From positions 7,387-71,386 of the forward strand of contig JADJFK010000021.1 of NCBI GenBank assembly GCA_016708585.1: a DNA stretch of 64,000 bases, given 5' to 3'. Under the pieces are notes generated by a model. The model searched no databases. It saw only the letters and a program-made list of their open reading frames with translations, and was not told the origin of the DNA. The position numbers and the translations under genes were made by a program. This document shows, piece by piece, positions 9,299-17,931 of this stretch (positions are counted from its first letter, which is position 1; the number at the start of each line of letters is the position of its first letter). Source of the stretch: Sulfuritalea sp. (GTDB taxonomy: Bacteria; Pseudomonadota; Gammaproteobacteria; Burkholderiales; Rhodocyclaceae).

Positions 9299-10025
9299 CT
9301 TGCCGGAGCAAGCAAGACCGCAGACGGGGCGCCCGGCGCCGGAAATGCCGCTGCGCGGCCTGTGCGCCGTGACCCTGGATGATCTGCTGCTGCCGCGCCT
9401 GTCGGCGCTGGTCGGGGCCGCCCTCGATGGCGGTGCGCCTTTCGTCCAGTACCGCAACAAGATCGCGCCGCGGCCATTGCGCCGTGCCCAGGCAGCCGAG
9501 ATGCTGCGCATCTGTCGTGCCGCCGGCGCCCGGCTGATCATCAACGACGATGTCTGGCTGGCGGTCGAAATCGGGGCCGACGGTGCCCACCTCGGGACCG
9601 GCGACGCCCCCGGCGGATCGCTGCTGGCCGCGCGCGAGGCGCTCGGGCCGAAGCGCATCCTCGGCGTCTCCTGCTACAACGACCTTGCGCTCGGTGAGGA
9701 GGCCGCCAATGCCGGCGCCGATTACCTCGCCTTCGGCAGCATGTTTCCCTCGCGCACCAAGCCCGGCGCGGTGCGCGCGCCGCTGGAACTCCTGGGCGAA
9801 GCCAAACGCCGCTTCGGCCTGCCGGTCGCCGCCATCGGCGGCATCACGCTCGACAACGCGCCGCAACTGCTCGCGGCCGGCGCCGACATCCTCGCGGTGG
9901 TCAGCGACCTGTTCGACGCGATGGACATCAAGGCCCGCGCCGAGGCCTACCAGCGATTGTTCGCCCAGGCGGACAAGAAGCGGAAGGCGGGCGAGTCCAG
10001 CACCGACGGCGCCAGGCGCCGTTAG
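9276..10025 (+). CDS. thiE: Thiamine-phosphate synthase ThiE
   Basis: Joins HMP-PP and the thiazole phosphate to make thiamine phosphate. TIM-barrel motifs are clear: VQYRNK near residue 50, LIINDDVWLA, GSMFPSRTKPGA (phosphate binding) and VAAIGGITLDNA. The start is ATG 9276 or ATG 9288; both lie inside the end of thiD and the Shine-Dalgarno signal does not decide between them. The length of about 245-249 residues includes a slightly extended charged C-terminus (DKKRKAGESSTDGARRR). Confidence 0.93.
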   Translation: MRKPMKPDLPEQARPQTGRPAPEMPLRGLCAVTLDDLLLPRLSALVGAALDGGAPFVQYRNKIAPRPLRRAQAAEMLRICRAAGARLIINDDVWLAVEIGADGAHLGTGDAPGGSLLAAREALGPKRILGVSCYNDLALGEEAANAGADYLAFGSMFPSRTKPGAVRAPLELLGEAKRRFGLPVAAIGGITLDNAPQLLAAGADILAVVSDLFDAMDIKARAEAYQRLFAQADKKRKAGESSTDGARRR

Positions 10026-10060
10026 AATTCCGTGATCCCCCTGTTTGCCGTCCTCCGACC

Positions 10061-11338
10061 ATGACCCGTAACGAAGAACTTTTCTCGCGCGCCCGGAAAA
10101 CCATTCCCGGCGGCGTCAATTCCCCGGTGCGCGCCTTCCGCTCGGTCGGCGGCGCGCCGCGCTTCTTCGCTCGCGGCGAAGGTTCGCGCGTCTGGGACGC
10201 CGATGGCAAGGCCTATCTCGACTATGTCGGCTCCTGGGGGCCGCTGATCCTCGGCCATGCCGATCCGGATACCGTGGCCGCCGTGCAGCGGGTCGCGGCG
10301 CTGGGGCTTACCTTCGGTGCGCCGACCGAGGCCGAGGTGGAACTGGCCGAATTGCTGGTAGCGCGCGTGCCGAGCATGGACATGGTGCGCCTGGTGTCCT
10401 CCGGCACCGAGGCGACCATGAGCGCGATCCGCCTCGCCCGCGGCTTCACCGGACGCGATGCGATCGTCAAGTTCGAGGGCTGCTACCACGGCCACGGCGA
10501 CAGCCTGCTGGTCAAGGCCGGCTCGGGCCTGCTGACCTTCGGCAATCCATCCTCGGCGGGCGTGCCGGCCGATCTGGCGCAGCACACCCTGGTGCTCGAC
10601 TACAACGATGCCCAGGGCCTGGCGGATGCCTTCGCCAAACATGGCAACACGATTGCCTGCGTCATCGTCGAGCCGGTCGCCGGCAACATGAACCTGATCG
10701 CGCCGAAACCCGAGTTCCTCGCCGCGATGCGCGACTTGTGTACGCAATACGGCGCCGTGCTGATCTTCGACGAGGTGATGACCGGCTTCCGCGTCGGGCC
10801 GGGCTCGGCGCAGGGCCTCTACGGCATCGTGCCGGACCTGTCGACCTTCGGCAAGGTGGTCGGCGGCGGCATGCCGCTGGGCGCCTTCGGCGGGCGGCGC
10901 GAGATCATGGAACAGATCGCGCCGCTGGGGCCGGTGTATCAGGCCGGCACGCTCTCGGGCAATCCGCTGTCGGTGGCGGCGGGTCTGGTGACGCTGAAGA
11001 AGATCGCCGCGCCGGGCTTCTACGAGTTGCTCACGGCGCGCACCAAATCACTGGTCGACGGCCTGTCCGCCGCCGCGAAGAAGCGCGCCGTGAAGTTTTC
11101 CGCGCAGTCGGTGGGCGGCATGTTCGGCGTCTATTTCGCCGCGACGCCGCCGACCTCCTACGCCGAAGTGATGGCCAGCGACAAGGACGCCTTCAACCGC
11201 TTCTTCCACGCCATGCTCGATGCCGGCGTGTATCTTGCGCCCTCGGCTTTCGAGGCGGGTTTTGTTTCGGCTGCGCACACCGATGCCGACATCGCGGCCA
11301 CCGTGGCAGCGGCCGATGCGATTTTCGCCGCCGGCTGA
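10061..11338 (+). CDS. hemL: Glutamate-1-semialdehyde 2,1-aminomutase HemL
   Basis: PLP enzyme of the C5 pathway that converts glutamate-1-semialdehyde to 5-aminolevulinate for heme and other tetrapyrroles. It is 425 residues, the usual length. It opens with the typical NEELFSRARKTIPGGVNSPV; the PLP lysine lies in STFGKVVGGGMPLGAFGG, and the conserved VSSGTEATMSAIRLARG and FDEVMTGFRV motifs are present. It begins 35 bp after thiE on the same strand. Confidence 0.97.
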   Translation: MTRNEELFSRARKTIPGGVNSPVRAFRSVGGAPRFFARGEGSRVWDADGKAYLDYVGSWGPLILGHADPDTVAAVQRVAALGLTFGAPTEAEVELAELLVARVPSMDMVRLVSSGTEATMSAIRLARGFTGRDAIVKFEGCYHGHGDSLLVKAGSGLLTFGNPSSAGVPADLAQHTLVLDYNDAQGLADAFAKHGNTIACVIVEPVAGNMNLIAPKPEFLAAMRDLCTQYGAVLIFDEVMTGFRVGPGSAQGLYGIVPDLSTFGKVVGGGMPLGAFGGRREIMEQIAPLGPVYQAGTLSGNPLSVAAGLVTLKKIAAPGFYELLTARTKSLVDGLSAAAKKRAVKFSAQSVGGMFGVYFAATPPTSYAEVMASDKDAFNRFFHAMLDAGVYLAPSAFEAGFVSAAHTDADIAATVAAADAIFAAG

Positions 11339-11353
11339 GTCGGGCGTCTGGCA

Positions 11354-11377
11354 AAAAGTCGGCGCTGGCGAGACGGC
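11354..11377 (-). repeat. 24-bp dispersed repeat, copy B (between hemL and sugE)
   Basis: Reads on the minus strand as GCCGTCTCGCC followed directly by AGCGCCGACTTTT. It is an intergenic copy, ending 12 bp upstream of the sugE start codon. Confidence 0.8.
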
Positions 11378-11389
11378 AAGACAACCGGC

Positions 11390-11728
11390 ATGCAGACGCT
11401 GACGCCCGCCACCGCCTGGCTGGTACTGCTGGTCGCCGGCCTGTGCGAAGTCGGCTGGGCCATCGGCCTCAAGTACACCGAAGGCTTCACGCGCCTGGCA
11501 CCGAGCGCCTGGACGCTGGCGGCGATGGCGGCCTCCGTTGTCCTGCTGGCCTGGTCGCTGAAGACCCTGCCGGTGGGTACCGCCTACGCGGTATGGACCG
11601 GGATCGGCGCGGTCGGCACCGCGTTGCTCGGCATGGCCCTGTTCAACGAATCGCGCGAGGTCGCGCGCCTGGTCTGCATCGGCCTCATCGTGGCCGGCAT
11701 CCTGGGCCTGAAGCTGGTGACGAAGTAG
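11390..11728 (+). CDS. sugE: SMR-family exporter, SugE/Gdx subtype (guanidinium exporter)
   Basis: A 112-residue protein with four membrane helices. Glu20 in helix 1 (GLCEVGWAIGLKYTEGF) is the proton/substrate residue of the family, and the WAIGLKY context fits the Gdx (guanidinium) branch rather than the EmrE multidrug branch. Members work as antiparallel dimers in the inner membrane. It ends 3 bp from the convergent mgtE stop with no terminator hairpin visible. No guanidine riboswitch is recognisable in the 51 bp upstream. Confidence 0.85.
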   Translation: MQTLTPATAWLVLLVAGLCEVGWAIGLKYTEGFTRLAPSAWTLAAMAASVVLLAWSLKTLPVGTAYAVWTGIGAVGTALLGMALFNESREVARLVCIGLIVAGILGLKLVTK

Positions 11729-11731
11729 GTT

Positions 11732-13195
11732 CTAGAGCAGGAAGATCGTCGCCAGGCCGAGGAAGATCAGGAAGCCGCCGGAATCCGTCACGGCGGTGAT
11801 CATCACCGAGGCGCCGATCGCCGGATCGCGGCCGAGCTTCTGCAGGGTCATCGGAATCAGCACGCCGACGCTGGCCGCCACCAGCAGGTTGAGCGTCATC
11901 GCGGCGGTCATTACCGCACCGAGGCGGGCGTCGCTGTAGAGCCACCAGGCGATCAGGCCCAGCAGTCCGCCCCAGAGCAGGCCGTTGATCAGCGCGACGC
12001 CGAATTCCTTCTTCAGCAGGCGCCGTTCGGCATCGGGCTGCACCTGGCCCATGGCGATGGCGCGCACGATCATGGTGATGGTCTGGTTGCCGGCGTTGCC
12101 GCCGATGCCGGCGACGATGGGCATCAGGGCGGCCAGCGCCACCAGCTTTTCGATGGAGCCCTCGAAGGCGCCGATCACGCGGCTGGCGATGAAGGCGGTG
12201 ACCAGGTTGATCGCCAGCCAGGCCCAGCGGTTCTTCACCGAGTCGATCACCGGGGCGAAAATGTCTTCCTCTTCCTTCAGGCCGGCCTGCGCCAACTGGT
12301 CGGATTCGGCTTCGTCGCGGATGTAGTCGACCACCGCATTCACGGTGACGCGGCCGACCAGCTTGCGCTCCGCGTCGACCACCGGCGCCGAGACCAGGTC
12401 GTAGCGTTCGAAAGCCTGCGCCGCCACGTCGGCCTTGTCGTTCGGTTCGAGGGTCAGGGTTTCGGTCAGCATCACCACCGCGACCTCCGTCTCCGGCGCA
12501 TTGACCAGCAGCACATTCAAGGGCAATACGCCGCGCAGGTGTTCGTCGCGATCGATGACGAAGAGCTGGTCGGTATGGTCGGGCAGTTCGTCGAAGCGGC
12601 GCAGGTAGCGCAACACCACCTCCAGCGTCACGTCCTCGCGCACGGTGACCATCTCGAAGTCCATCAGCGCGCCGACCGCGTCTTCCGCGTAGGACATGGC
12701 GGAACGTAGTTCCTCGCGTTCCTCGGCCGGCAGCGAGCGGAACACGTCGGCCAGCACGCCCTGGGGCAGGTCGGGGGCGAGGTCGGCCAGTTCGTCGGCA
12801 TCGAGCTGTTCGGCTGCCGCCACCAGTTCGGAGGGCGCCATGTTCTCGATGAGCGATTCGCGTACCGCATCGGAAACTTCGAGCAGGATTTCGCCGTCGC
12901 GCTCGGCCTTGACCAGGTCCCAGACCAGCAGGCGCTCGTCGAGCGGCAGCGCTTCGAGGATGTAGGCGATGTCGGCCGGGTGCATGGCGTCGAGTCGCTG
13001 TCGCAATTCGGCGACATGCTGTTTGTGCACCAGGTTCTCGACCAGTTCGTGGCGCGGCATGTCCTGCCGGTGCACCAGGTTTTCCACGCGCTTCTGCCGC
13101 GCGAGCAATACCTGCACTTCGCGCAGGCTGTCCTGCACGTCGTCCTGGTGGTGCGGCTCGTCGCGTTCGGGCGGGGTGTCGGCTGGCTGGCTCAT
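11732..13195 (-). CDS. mgtE: Magnesium transporter MgtE
   Basis: Mg2+ channel/transporter of 487 residues from ATG 13195 (an upstream in-frame start at 13294 would add 33 residues unlike the family). It has an acidic superhelical N domain, paired CBS domains (about 145-265) that act as the Mg2+ sensor, and a five-helix C-terminal pore with conserved PIVAGIGGNAGNQT and ITAVTDSGGFLIFLGLA. It is the last gene of the minus-strand block and meets sugE end to end. Confidence 0.95.
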   Translation of the reverse strand: MSQPADTPPERDEPHHQDDVQDSLREVQVLLARQKRVENLVHRQDMPRHELVENLVHKQHVAELRQRLDAMHPADIAYILEALPLDERLLVWDLVKAERDGEILLEVSDAVRESLIENMAPSELVAAAEQLDADELADLAPDLPQGVLADVFRSLPAEEREELRSAMSYAEDAVGALMDFEMVTVREDVTLEVVLRYLRRFDELPDHTDQLFVIDRDEHLRGVLPLNVLLVNAPETEVAVVMLTETLTLEPNDKADVAAQAFERYDLVSAPVVDAERKLVGRVTVNAVVDYIRDEAESDQLAQAGLKEEEDIFAPVIDSVKNRWAWLAINLVTAFIASRVIGAFEGSIEKLVALAALMPIVAGIGGNAGNQTITMIVRAIAMGQVQPDAERRLLKKEFGVALINGLLWGGLLGLIAWWLYSDARLGAVMTAAMTLNLLVAASVGVLIPMTLQKLGRDPAIGASVMITAVTDSGGFLIFLGLATIFLL

Positions 13196-13289
13196 GGCGG
13201 TTCCCGGAGAGGCCCGCCATTGTAGCCGCGGAACATTCGCGTGAAACAGCAGGATGGGCCGCAGGTGATATCGAGCGCAGCGAGCAAAT

Positions 13290-13319
13290 CCCATTCCCCG
13301 CCCCGGGGCGGGGAATGGG
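13290..13319. repeat. Perfect 30-bp palindrome between mtgA and mgtE
   Basis: Arms CCCATTCCCCGCCCC and its exact reverse complement meet with no spacer. It lies in the 189-bp gap between the mtgA stop (13385) and the mgtE start (13195). No U-tract follows on the minus strand, so it is not a textbook terminator. It may be a REP-like element or a factor-dependent terminator hairpin. Confidence 0.8.
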
Positions 13320-13384
13320 GGTGGGGGGTCTTGATGATTTTGCTGATTCTCATGATCGGGGGCGTAGCCGACGCATCATGAACG

Positions 13385-14083
13385 TCAGCGGGGCACTTCG
13401 GCGTTGGGCATGCGGCCGAGGATCAGTTGCGTGCGTCCGTTCATGTAGGCGGAATACGGATTGCGTTCGTAGCGGCGCGGCGCCGGCAGCATGACGGCCA
13501 GGCGCGCCGCCTGTTCCGCCCCGAGCTGGGCCGCGGAGGCGTTGAAATAGCGCCGCGCGGCGGCCTCGGCGCCGAACACGCCGTCGCCCCATTCGACGAC
13601 GTTGAGATAGACCTCGAGGATGCGCCGCTTGTCCCACAGCAGTTCGATCCAGACCGTGATGATGGCTTCCTCGCCCTTGCGCAGGAAAGTCTTGGTCGGC
13701 GACAGCAGCAGGTTCTTCGCCAGTTGCTGCGAGATGGTGGAGCCGCCGGCGACCACCTTGCCCTTCTTCTGGTTCTTTTCCAGGGCCTTCTGGATGCCCT
13801 CCCAGTCGAAGCCCTCGTGATCGACGAACTTGTCGTCCTCGGCGGCGATCACCGCGCGCTTGAGGTGGATCGATATCTTTTCGTAAGGCACCCACTGGCG
13901 CTTCAGCTCCGCTTTCGGGTTCTTCTGGCGGGCCTCGTCGAGGCGCTGGCTCTGGAAGCTGGTCGTTCCCGGATTCACCCACTTCCACCAGAGCACCCAG
14001 CCCAGATACCAGCCCTGCCAGAGCAGCAGCAGCCCGAAAACTGCCGCCAGCCCGTATTTCAGCCAGCGGGGCGCTGGCTTCAT
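13385..14083 (-). CDS. mtgA: Monofunctional peptidoglycan transglycosylase MtgA (GT51)
   Basis: Polymerises glycan strands from lipid II at the inner membrane. The 232-residue protein starts at ATG 14083; a TTG at 14101 is possible but less likely. One N-terminal membrane helix (YGLAAVFGLLLLWQGWYLGW) is followed by GT51 motifs in order: EDDKFVDHEGFDWEGI with the catalytic Glu, GGSTISQQLAKNLLLSP, KGEEAIITVWIELLWDKRRI and YLNVVEWGDGVFGAEAAARR. There is no transpeptidase domain. It sits 73 bp after aroE in a conserved tonB-aroE-mtgA order. Confidence 0.95.
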   Translation of the reverse strand: MKPAPRWLKYGLAAVFGLLLLWQGWYLGWVLWWKWVNPGTTSFQSQRLDEARQKNPKAELKRQWVPYEKISIHLKRAVIAAEDDKFVDHEGFDWEGIQKALEKNQKKGKVVAGGSTISQQLAKNLLLSPTKTFLRKGEEAIITVWIELLWDKRRILEVYLNVVEWGDGVFGAEAAARRYFNASAAQLGAEQAARLAVMLPAPRRYERNPYSAYMNGRTQLILGRMPNAEVPR

Positions 14084-14156
14084 TGCGTTGCTTTCGAGCA
14101 ACGCAAAGGCGAACGCCCCCCCCGCAGCGGGGTGCCTGATGGTTCGCGCTCAAATT

Positions 14157-14996
14157 TCATGAACCGCTATCCAGCGCGGCGAGCACCGGCGCGGTGTGCG
14201 GGCGCACGCCGCGCCAGACGAAAAAGGCCTCGGCGGCCTGCTCGACCAGCATGCCGAGCCCGTCGGCGGTGCGCGCGCCCGCGTCGCGCGCCTGGGCCAT
14301 GAAGGCGGTCTCGCGGCCATAAACCATTTCGTAGGCGACGCAGCGCGGCGCAAACACGGAAGTCGGCAGCGGCAGCACGGCGTTGCTGAGCCCCGCGGAC
14401 GTGGCGTTGATGACGAGATCGAATCTGCGTCCGGCAAGACCCGGGAAGCCAGTGCCATCAGGCTTGACGGTGACCGCGCAGCCGGGCAGGCGGGCGAATT
14501 CCAGGGCCAGGTGCGCCGCGGTTTCCTCGGTGCGGTTGGCGATCAGCAGTTCGGCGGGGTTTTCCAGCAAGAGCGGCAGGATCACGCCGCGCGCCGCGCC
14601 GCCGGCACCCAGCAGCAGGATGCGGCGGCCGGCCGGATCGCAGCCGAGGTTGTGCTTGAGGTCGCGTACCAGTCCGGCGCCGTCGGTGTTGTCGCCGACG
14701 ATGGTGCCCGCGTCGAAGCTCAGCGTATTCACCGCGCCCGCGGCCTCGGCGCGTGCCGTGCGCCGCGTGGCGAGGCGGAAGGCCTCTTCCTTGAAGGGCA
14801 CGGTGACATTGGCGCCGCGGGCGGGGCCTCCCTTCGCCGCGATGAAGGAGCGGATGGTGTCGGCAAAGCCGTCGACCGGCGCGAGGATGGCCTCGTAGCT
14901 GATGTCCTGCCCGGTCTGCTTGGCGAACAGCGCGTGGATGCGCGGCGACTTGCTGTGGCCGATCGGGTTGCCCAACACTGCGTAGCGATCGGTCAT
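14157..14996 (-). CDS. aroE: Shikimate dehydrogenase AroE
   Basis: Reduces 3-dehydroshikimate to shikimate with NADPH. It is 279 residues. The shikimate-binding start (RYAVLGNPIGHSKSPRIH), the catalytic lysine region (ANVTVPFKEEAF), NTDGAGLV and the NADP glycine motif (LLLGAGGAARGV) are all present. Its ATG shares one base with the tonB stop (TGATG), so translation is probably coupled. Confidence 0.96.
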   Translation of the reverse strand: MTDRYAVLGNPIGHSKSPRIHALFAKQTGQDISYEAILAPVDGFADTIRSFIAAKGGPARGANVTVPFKEEAFRLATRRTARAEAAGAVNTLSFDAGTIVGDNTDGAGLVRDLKHNLGCDPAGRRILLLGAGGAARGVILPLLLENPAELLIANRTEETAAHLALEFARLPGCAVTVKPDGTGFPGLAGRRFDLVINATSAGLSNAVLPLPTSVFAPRCVAYEMVYGRETAFMAQARDAGARTADGLGMLVEQAAEAFFVWRGVRPHTAPVLAALDSGS

Positions 14997-15925
14997 CAGT
15001 CGGCTCGCAGGCGATCGGCGTTGGTGAAGGTCCAGGTCCGCGTGATTTCGAGGATGTCGGTGTCGCGCCGGATGGCTTCGGGGAAGGCGGCGTAGGGGGC
15101 GGCCATGCGCACGATGCGGCGCGCGGCGTCGTCAAGCAGGCTCTGGCCGGACGAGCGGTTGACTTCGACGCGCTCCAGGTCGCCGTTGGCCTTGATCACC
15201 ACGGTCAGCACCAGGCTGCCGTAGAGCCTGCCCTTGGCGGCATCGGGATAGTTGAGGTTGCCGATGCGCTCGATCTTCTGCCGCCAGTCTTCGACATACT
15301 GGGCGAAGCGGTATTCCTCGACCCGGGCGCCGATGAACTTCTTGCGCGGGCGCTGGTTGTATTCCTCCATCTGGCGGGCGATCTGGCCCTCGAGGCGGGC
15401 GATGGCCAGCGCGCTGCTGGCGAGGTCGGCGCCGGAAACATTCGGCTCGGGCGCCGCTACCGGATCGGGTTTCGACTTGTCCGGGCTGACTGCCCGATCG
15501 CCCTTCAGCCGCGTCATCTGCTGCCGTGACTGCGCTTCGAGTTCGGCGACGCGACGTTGCGCCTCGATCAGCTGGTCGCCTTCCCTGGTGCGGGGCGACG
15601 GCGGCAGCGGCGTCTTGGCGCGGCGGTCCTCGTCGGTGTTGCCGCCGCCGTCGAGGTTGGTCTGGGCCTTGGCCTGCGCCTTGTCCGGCTTGGCCTTGCT
15701 CTTGCTGTTGACCAGGATGACCTCGAGCGCCCGTTCGCGCGCCTTGTCCATGAAGTCCGGCGGCGTGAAGCGGATCGCCAGAACCGAAGCGTGGAGCAGC
15801 AGCGATGCCGCGAGCGCCAGCGTCAGATTGCGCCGCGGCGCGTCCATGGCGGCGAGGAAGGCCGGCATGGGCAGGGGCGGCAGCGAAGGCCAGGCGAGGC
15901 GCGACAGGCTGGACGGGGTGGGCAT
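14996..15925 (-). CDS. tonB: TonB-family energy transducer
   Basis: A 309-residue envelope protein with an N-terminal helix at about 34-52 (LTLALAASLLLHASVLAIRF), a charged central region (KSKAKPDKAQAKAQ, a predicted coiled part around AQRRVAELEAQSRQQM) and a C-terminal TonB domain (YPDAAKGRLYGSLVLTVVIK to the end). The ATG at 15925 is used; a GTG at 15958 would overlap the upstream nuclease gene. It has no classic Pro-rich EP/KP spacer, and no exbBD or TonB-dependent receptor is nearby, so its partner is unknown. Confidence 0.8.
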   Translation of the reverse strand: MPTPSSLSRLAWPSLPPLPMPAFLAAMDAPRRNLTLALAASLLLHASVLAIRFTPPDFMDKARERALEVILVNSKSKAKPDKAQAKAQTNLDGGGNTDEDRRAKTPLPPSPRTREGDQLIEAQRRVAELEAQSRQQMTRLKGDRAVSPDKSKPDPVAAPEPNVSGADLASSALAIARLEGQIARQMEEYNQRPRKKFIGARVEEYRFAQYVEDWRQKIERIGNLNYPDAAKGRLYGSLVLTVVIKANGDLERVEVNRSSGQSLLDDAARRIVRMAAPYAAFPEAIRRDTDILEITRTWTFTNADRLRAD

Positions 15926-15938
15926 AAGCCCGTCGATT

Positions 15939-17885
15939 TTACCCCGCGACCTCGTCACCCTCGTCGTCGGCTAAGGCCGCATCAGGGCCGCTATTGGCCG
16001 CCAATTCGGGCGCCAGTTCGAGATAGCGCAAGCGCAGTTCGGCTTCCAGCAGGTCGATGCCTTCGATGTCGAGGCGCACGTGCGCGCCCCGCGGCAGTTC
16101 GGGCAGCGAGGGCACGCGCGCCACCAGCGGGATGGTGTCGAGCCGCGCCAGCGCTTCGCGCAGCACCTGGGCCAGGACCGTCGTCGCACCCTGTTGCAGC
16201 AGCCAGCGCAGGCACCAGTAGCGCTCCATGCCGCGCTGGAATTCGGCGTAGGCGGCGTAGGTCAGTTCGAAGTCGCGCATGGCGGCGAGCAGGTCCGCCG
16301 ATTTGGGCGGGAACGGCGGCGGCTCGCCGCGCAGCAGCGCGATCAGCTGCCACTGGTTGAGCAGGTCGCAATAGCGCCGCAGGGGCGAGGACGACCAGGC
16401 ATAGCAGTCGACGCCGAGGCCTTCGTGCGCCGCGGCGACCGTGCTCATGCGCACCTTGCCCGCCGTCTGCACGCGGTACAGCGCGGGGATGCCGGCATCG
16501 CGCAGCATCGCGCCCCAGGTGGCGTTGGCCATGATCATCAGCTCGGCGACCAGGGTGTCGAGCGGGGAGCCGCGTTCGCGCTGCTCGATGCTGACGAAAC
16601 CCTTGCCCGGTTCCGCGCCGATGCCGCTGTCGGCGGTCCAGTCGACGCTGAAGTTGTAGTCCTTGCGGTTGCTGTTGTCCGAGGGTTTGCCGCGCCCGGC
16701 TTCGAGCACCTGGGCGAACTCCCAGAGCAGCTTCAGCTCGTCGCAGTAGGGAAATTGCGGAAGGCCGGCGGCCAGGGTATCGGTGTTGAACAGCGGCTCG
16801 ATGTCGTGGTGGCGCAGGTTGGCGACGATGGGCACGCGCTCCATGCGCGTTTCGTGGCCGAGCAGGCGGTAGTCGGTAGCGACGTCGAGGTAGAGCGAGA
16901 TTGCGGCGACGGTATGCCCGGCGGCCAGCGTGAAATGCTCGACGACGTCCTCCGGCAGCATGGTGATCTTGCGCCCCGGCATATACACGGTGGACAGCCG
17001 TTCGCGGGCGATGCGGCCGAGGTCGGAGTCCGGACCGAAGCCGAGGCCCGGCGCGGCGATGTGGATGCCGATCTGCCAGCCGCCGTCGGTTGCAGTAACG
17101 GAGAACGCATCGTCGATTTCAGTAGTGTGAGCATCGTCGATACTGAAGGCTTGAACAGCCGCGAGCGGGAGTTCGGCTGATTCGCCCGGTGGGGCGAAAT
17201 AGGGAAAGCCCGTGCCGCCCTTGCTGTCGGGGAAAAACTCGAAGAGGAAGCGGCCGAGGTGGTAGTCGTGGGTCGAGGGCAGCGCGCCGCAATCGAACAG
17301 CAGGCGCGCCGCGGATTTTCCGGTTTCCGCGCAGGCGGCTTCGAGCGCCTTGGTCTCGGGGCGGTTGCGATCGGGCTTGTAGATCAGTTGCGGCAGGATG
17401 GGCCGGAACTCGGCGGGCAATTGGCCGTGCTTGAGTTCGTCGACCATGCGCTCGATGGCCGCCGCCTGCTGGCGCTTCTTTTCCAGGCCGGCCAGCGCGG
17501 CCTGCAGGATTTCGGGCGGCGCCTTGCGGAAGCGGCCGCGGCCCTTGCGGTGAAAATGGATCGGCGCCGCATGCAGGCGCAGCAGCACCGCCGCCGCCTG
17601 CACGGAATCCGGCTTGGCGCCGTGGTATTCGGCGGCGAGTTCCTCGAAGCCGAACTCCTGTTCGCCGCAGACTTCCCAGAGGAAATCGATGTCGATGCCT
17701 TCCGCTTCCGTCTCCGCCCGGTCCAGCAGTTCGCCGGGTGCCGGCGCGGCGAAACGCAGCAGGATGTTGGCGGCCTTGACCTTGCTGCGCTTGCCGGAGG
17801 CCAGCTCGATCTGCAGCGAGGTCACGTTGTCGGCCAGCACGCTGCCGGCACGGAAGGCGCCGTCCTCTTCAAACAGGACATTCAT
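15939..17885 (-). CDS. RNB-domain (RNase II/R family) exoribonuclease
   Basis: A 648-residue protein with the RNB catalytic core. SIDDAHTTEIDDAFSV at 247-262 carries the Mg2+-binding aspartates, followed by GWQIGIHIAAPG, RERLSTVYMPGRKITMLPE and SSPLRRYCDLLNQWQL, all family landmarks. Cold-shock and S1 RNA-binding domains are not obvious, so it is shorter than RNase R and belongs to a divergent bacterial subgroup. It is 13 bp upstream of tonB, which suggests cotranscription. 3'-5' RNA degradation is expected. Confidence 0.88.
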   Translation of the reverse strand: MNVLFEEDGAFRAGSVLADNVTSLQIELASGKRSKVKAANILLRFAAPAPGELLDRAETEAEGIDIDFLWEVCGEQEFGFEELAAEYHGAKPDSVQAAAVLLRLHAAPIHFHRKGRGRFRKAPPEILQAALAGLEKKRQQAAAIERMVDELKHGQLPAEFRPILPQLIYKPDRNRPETKALEAACAETGKSAARLLFDCGALPSTHDYHLGRFLFEFFPDSKGGTGFPYFAPPGESAELPLAAVQAFSIDDAHTTEIDDAFSVTATDGGWQIGIHIAAPGLGFGPDSDLGRIARERLSTVYMPGRKITMLPEDVVEHFTLAAGHTVAAISLYLDVATDYRLLGHETRMERVPIVANLRHHDIEPLFNTDTLAAGLPQFPYCDELKLLWEFAQVLEAGRGKPSDNSNRKDYNFSVDWTADSGIGAEPGKGFVSIEQRERGSPLDTLVAELMIMANATWGAMLRDAGIPALYRVQTAGKVRMSTVAAAHEGLGVDCYAWSSSPLRRYCDLLNQWQLIALLRGEPPPFPPKSADLLAAMRDFELTYAAYAEFQRGMERYWCLRWLLQQGATTVLAQVLREALARLDTIPLVARVPSLPELPRGAHVRLDIEGIDLLEAELRLRYLELAPELAANSGPDAALADDEGDEVAG

Positions 17886-17931
17886 GGGGGAGACCCCGGC
17901 AGGGGATGTGAGCGAAACGCGAGGGGGCGAA

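Noticed and set aside
11339..11389. Guanidine riboswitch upstream of the sugE-like gene
   Set aside because: The 51-bp gap is too short and shows none of the conserved riboswitch segments; most of it is copy B of the dispersed repeat.
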